Assembly (NCBI GenBank): GCA_045600205.1
Contig: JAZRXM010000002.1
Coordinates: 1 to 31,315, forward strand
DNA from: Firm-04 sp045600205
GTDB taxonomy: Bacteria > Bacillota > Clostridia > Oscillospirales > Ruminococcaceae
Direction of reading: 5' to 3'
Length of the DNA: 31,315 nucleotides
Shown piece by piece: positions 28,955 to 31,315 of this stretch. Positions within the stretch are counted from its first letter, which is position 1; each line of letters starts with the position of its first letter. A model generated the notes under the pieces. It did not search any database. It was not told where the DNA came from and saw only the letters and a list, made by a program, of their open reading frames with translations. Both the position numbers and the translations under genes were made by a program.

Positions 28955-31315
28955 TTACTCAACAGCAAACTTGTTGATCAGACGAGCGATGTACTTGAGG
29001 ATTGCAGTAACGTCATCAGCAGACAACTCGCCATCGCCGGTGACTTCAGCATTCTTCTTACCCTCGGACTTGATGGTAACAGCTTCCTCGTTTACGAAAC
29101 GAGAGAGCAGAACGACGTCAGAGATCTTGACCTTGCCGTCGCAGTCAACGTCACCGTAGACGGAAGCGGAAGGCTGACCAGGATCATCACCAGGGTCATC
29201 ACCAGGATCAGTACTGCCAGAACCGCCATTGAAAGACTTAGCCTTCGCATTTGCCTCATCCTCGATGAAGCTCATGATCCATGCAAACGGAGAGTTCCAG
29301 TTAATGGTAACCTCGTTAACGGACCATGCTTCGATGGAGTCAACATAGCAGAGCTGAGAAGGATTGTCATCGCCGCGGGTCAGACCAGCACCGCCAACGT
29401 ACGGATCCTGCAAGCCTGCGTTCGGACCGCCGGACAGAACGCCGGAAGGAGCATACGGGAATTCCTCATCCAGCTCATGAGACCACCATCTGTGGTGCGG
29501 GTTGGTGCAGTGGTAAGTACCGTAACCGGTAACATAAGAGAAGTCTCTAGCGTTGCGGCCGAACAGGTAGTCCAGACCTTCAGCAACACCGTTCAGATAC
29601 TTGGAATCGCCGGTGATGGAGTAAGCATATGCCATAACGATTGCGTTGTTGGCAACCATGGAGTTGGAGCCCCACTCGTAACCGAAGACATCAATGCCCT
29701 CGCCGATGTTGATAGCATCCTGGAAGGTTGCGGGAGCGTAAGGAATACCGAAGCCCTGCTCGCCTTCCTTCTTAACGAATGCGTCAGCAGCCTTGGTGAT
29801 AGCACCGGTAACTTTATCGATGTTATCGCCGGCAGACTTTTCGTTCAGATACAGGGAGAGAGTACCCAGAGCAGCAGTGTTGCCCCAGTTGAAGGAGGTA
29901 AATGTACCGCTGTTCTCACCGCCGTTCAGCGTGGTGGAAACGTTGTAAGCGTACTCGGAGTAGCCTTCCAGATCCTTCAGGTAAGAAGAATCGCCGGTGG
30001 TGATATAAAGCTCGCAAGCTGCCCAGTAGAAGTCGTCCTCAGCGTGGTCGTCGCCGTATGCGCCGCCGCCGATAGCCTGATCCAGAGGAGCATAGAGCTT
30101 CGGGTTCGCCTTAGCAGCTTCGTAGGTCAGTTTTGCATTTTCGAGGCACTCATCAGCAAAGGAAGAATCATAATCCTTCCACAGACGAGCAGCCTGAGCC
30201 GCACAAGCAGCAACGTTCAGAGTTGCGCAGACAGAAGGCGGCTTAACGATACGCTTGGTGCCCCACTCAGTTTCGTAGTCCCAGCACTTGGTAGCCAGAC
30301 CGGTCCACTTGTGGTCGTGCAGCTTGTGGAATACCATGTTCTTGTAAACACCGGTATCCGCGCCGCCCTTCGGTCCCTCGTACTTGGACATCTTGTAGGA
30401 ACCGTCAACCATCATCTCGAAGAACCATTCCAGCTCAACACGAGCCTCATCGAGCAGGTCAGGATACTTGTTGCCTGCTTCCGGAACTACGATAGAAGAA
30501 GAGGAATCGCTGAACTTCTTTGCATCGGAGTTGTTGAAGTCATCGAGAGTCCACTCATACAGGTTCTGCAGAGTCCAAACGGAGATACCGCCGTTAACGA
30601 CGTACTTACCGTGGTCACCTGCATCGTACCAACCGCCGGTAGCGGTCAGGTTGCCTGCGGACTTGTCGATATCAGAGCCATCAGCTGCGTAGGATTTCAC
30701 CCACTTGGTCTGGATTGCAGCGGAATCGGGGCTATGACCAGCCTTATGAGCCAGAACAGACTTGCTGCTGTTCTCACCGGTAGAGGTGATGTACTTCTCC
30801 TCAATTGCGATACCGGAACGGTTCTGATAGAAGTAGTTCAGAGCATCCTTAACGATCTGACCATAAACGTCATCACCGATGGTGAACTCGTAGGAGTCCT
30901 GAGTGGTGCCGCTGGTTGCCCAGTAATAAGTACCGGGGGTTTTGAAATCAGAGAAGTCGATGATTGCGCACTTCATACCGGAGTCAACGTCAGTACCGCT
31001 CATTGCCTTTGGAGTATATTCTGCAACAGACTTCTTGGTTTTTGCGTCGATCAGGTAAACCGTAGAAGCACTGGAATCATGCAGAGTTGCCTTCTTCTCA
31101 AGGTTGGTGTAGTAACCGACCTGGTTGCCGTGAACAGCATAATCAGGAGGAGGCGCAACAGTCTCATAAACACCGGTATCATCGGTATTGTTATAGAGGC
31201 TCATGTTATCGAACTTCAGGTTGGTGCCGTTCGGGAAGCAGTCGGTGTTCTGGTGTGCACCAGCGCCGCCGAAGTGCCAAGCCCACTCAGCAACATCGAG
31301 GTCCTGAGAGCAGGT
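28955..31315 (-). CDS. GH9 endoglucanase with N-terminal CBM-like module and dockerin, truncated at window end
   Basis: The frame is open to the last base, so 786 residues are visible and the N-terminus is missing. The first visible part is the end of a CBM-like module (EWAWHFGGAG...CFPNGTNLKFDNMSL), so the apparent start at 31204 is internal. Then come an Ig-like CelD_N domain (VGYYTNLEKKATL ... PGTYYWATSG), a GH9 (alpha/alpha)6 barrel with the catalytic Asp motif WYDAGDHGKYV, HHRWWS in the active-site loop and the acid Glu in WSVNEVTINWNSP. A linker of repeated PGDD leads to a dockerin with loops DVDCDGKVKISD and EVTGDGELSADD. It hydrolyses beta-1,4-glucan and is carried on a cellulosome scaffold. 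Codon choice (AAG, AAC, CTG, GAC favoured) suggests high expression. Confidence 0.95.
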   Translation of the reverse strand, partial: TCSQDLDVAEWAWHFGGAGAHQNTDCFPNGTNLKFDNMSLYNNTDDTGVYETVAPPPDYAVHGNQVGYYTNLEKKATLHDSSASTVYLIDAKTKKSVAEYTPKAMSGTDVDSGMKCAIIDFSDFKTPGTYYWATSGTTQDSYEFTIGDDVYGQIVKDALNYFYQNRSGIAIEEKYITSTGENSSKSVLAHKAGHSPDSAAIQTKWVKSYAADGSDIDKSAGNLTATGGWYDAGDHGKYVVNGGISVWTLQNLYEWTLDDFNNSDAKKFSDSSSSIVVPEAGNKYPDLLDEARVELEWFFEMMVDGSYKMSKYEGPKGGADTGVYKNMVFHKLHDHKWTGLATKCWDYETEWGTKRIVKPPSVCATLNVAACAAQAARLWKDYDSSFADECLENAKLTYEAAKANPKLYAPLDQAIGGGAYGDDHAEDDFYWAACELYITTGDSSYLKDLEGYSEYAYNVSTTLNGGENSGTFTSFNWGNTAALGTLSLYLNEKSAGDNIDKVTGAITKAADAFVKKEGEQGFGIPYAPATFQDAINIGEGIDVFGYEWGSNSMVANNAIVMAYAYSITGDSKYLNGVAEGLDYLFGRNARDFSYVTGYGTYHCTNPHHRWWSHELDEEFPYAPSGVLSGGPNAGLQDPYVGGAGLTRGDDNPSQLCYVDSIEAWSVNEVTINWNSPFAWIMSFIEDEANAKAKSFNGGSGSTDPGDDPGDDPGQPSASVYGDVDCDGKVKISDVVLLSRFVNEEAVTIKSEGKKNAEVTGDGELSADDVTAILKYIARLINKFAVE

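Noticed and set aside
31204..31204. Start codon for the GH9 gene at 31204
   Set aside because: The frame is open to the window end and codes for the end of a CBM-like module, so this Met is internal.
1..31315. CRISPR array, insertion sequence or prophage genes
   Set aside because: No regularly spaced repeats, transposase, integrase or phage structural genes were seen; the only repeats are hairpins, operator-like sites and duplicated protein modules.

Overview
The window looks like a chromosomal segment of an anaerobic, cellulose-degrading Firmicute of the Ruminococcus (Oscillospiraceae) type, closest in style to R. flavefaciens/R. champanellensis. The reasons are three consecutive secreted proteins with C-terminal type I dockerins (one a GH9 cellulase), a Gram-positive housekeeping set (murC, lexA, zapA, spoVG, dut), strong AGGAGG-type ribosome sites and near-consensus TTGACA/TATAAT promoters. 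I saw no rRNA, tRNA, CRISPR array or mobile element. Species assignment is inference.

Layout. (1) 1-369: non-coding on the minus strand, holding what reads as a class-II cobalamin riboswitch (274-367), an overlapping antiterminator/terminator (151-227) and the first codons of the controlled gene (1-18), which leaves the window. (2) 370-6553, minus: murC-lexA-zapA-U32 peptidase-dut-DUF4321 as a tight run, then a PHP-domain gene. (3) 6612-7095, plus: spoVG with its own promoter and a bidirectional terminator shared with the next block. (4) 7093-10213, minus: YfhO-type membrane protein overlapping a Nudix ADP-ribose pyrophosphatase with an N-terminal Cys cluster. (5) 10313-13602: TetR regulator with operator-like repeats, a divergent single-chain protein combining a sigma-factor-like cytoplasmic part, one membrane helix and four PepSY domains, and a strongly promoted pair of very small acidic proteins.

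(6) 13688-18825, minus: the most interesting unit. An XRE-cupin regulator and two AMP-forming acyl-CoA synthetases, the second fused to a TIM-barrel sugar-isomerase-like domain, lie behind a consensus promoter covered by a 10-bp-arm palindrome. A leader of about 215 nt follows, with an 18-codon Leu/Val-rich peptide and mutually exclusive 1:2, 2:3 and 3:4 stems, the last a U-run terminator. I read it as an amino-acid attenuator. Cellulolytic ruminococci are known to make Leu/Val/Ile from branched-chain volatile fatty acids, so I propose that the operon activates such acids and is switched on by Leu/Val shortage plus an effector of the XRE-cupin protein. (7) 18900-21331, minus: DUF2156, YkgJ-like and a U32-like protein in one operon. 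(8) 21436-25775, plus: a 7TM-PAS-GGDEF cyclase, a small membrane protein, bifunctional NAD(P)HX repair enzyme and a lipoprotein. (9) 25786-31315, minus: two non-catalytic CBM-like dockerin proteins and a GH9 cellulase whose N-terminus continues past the window end.
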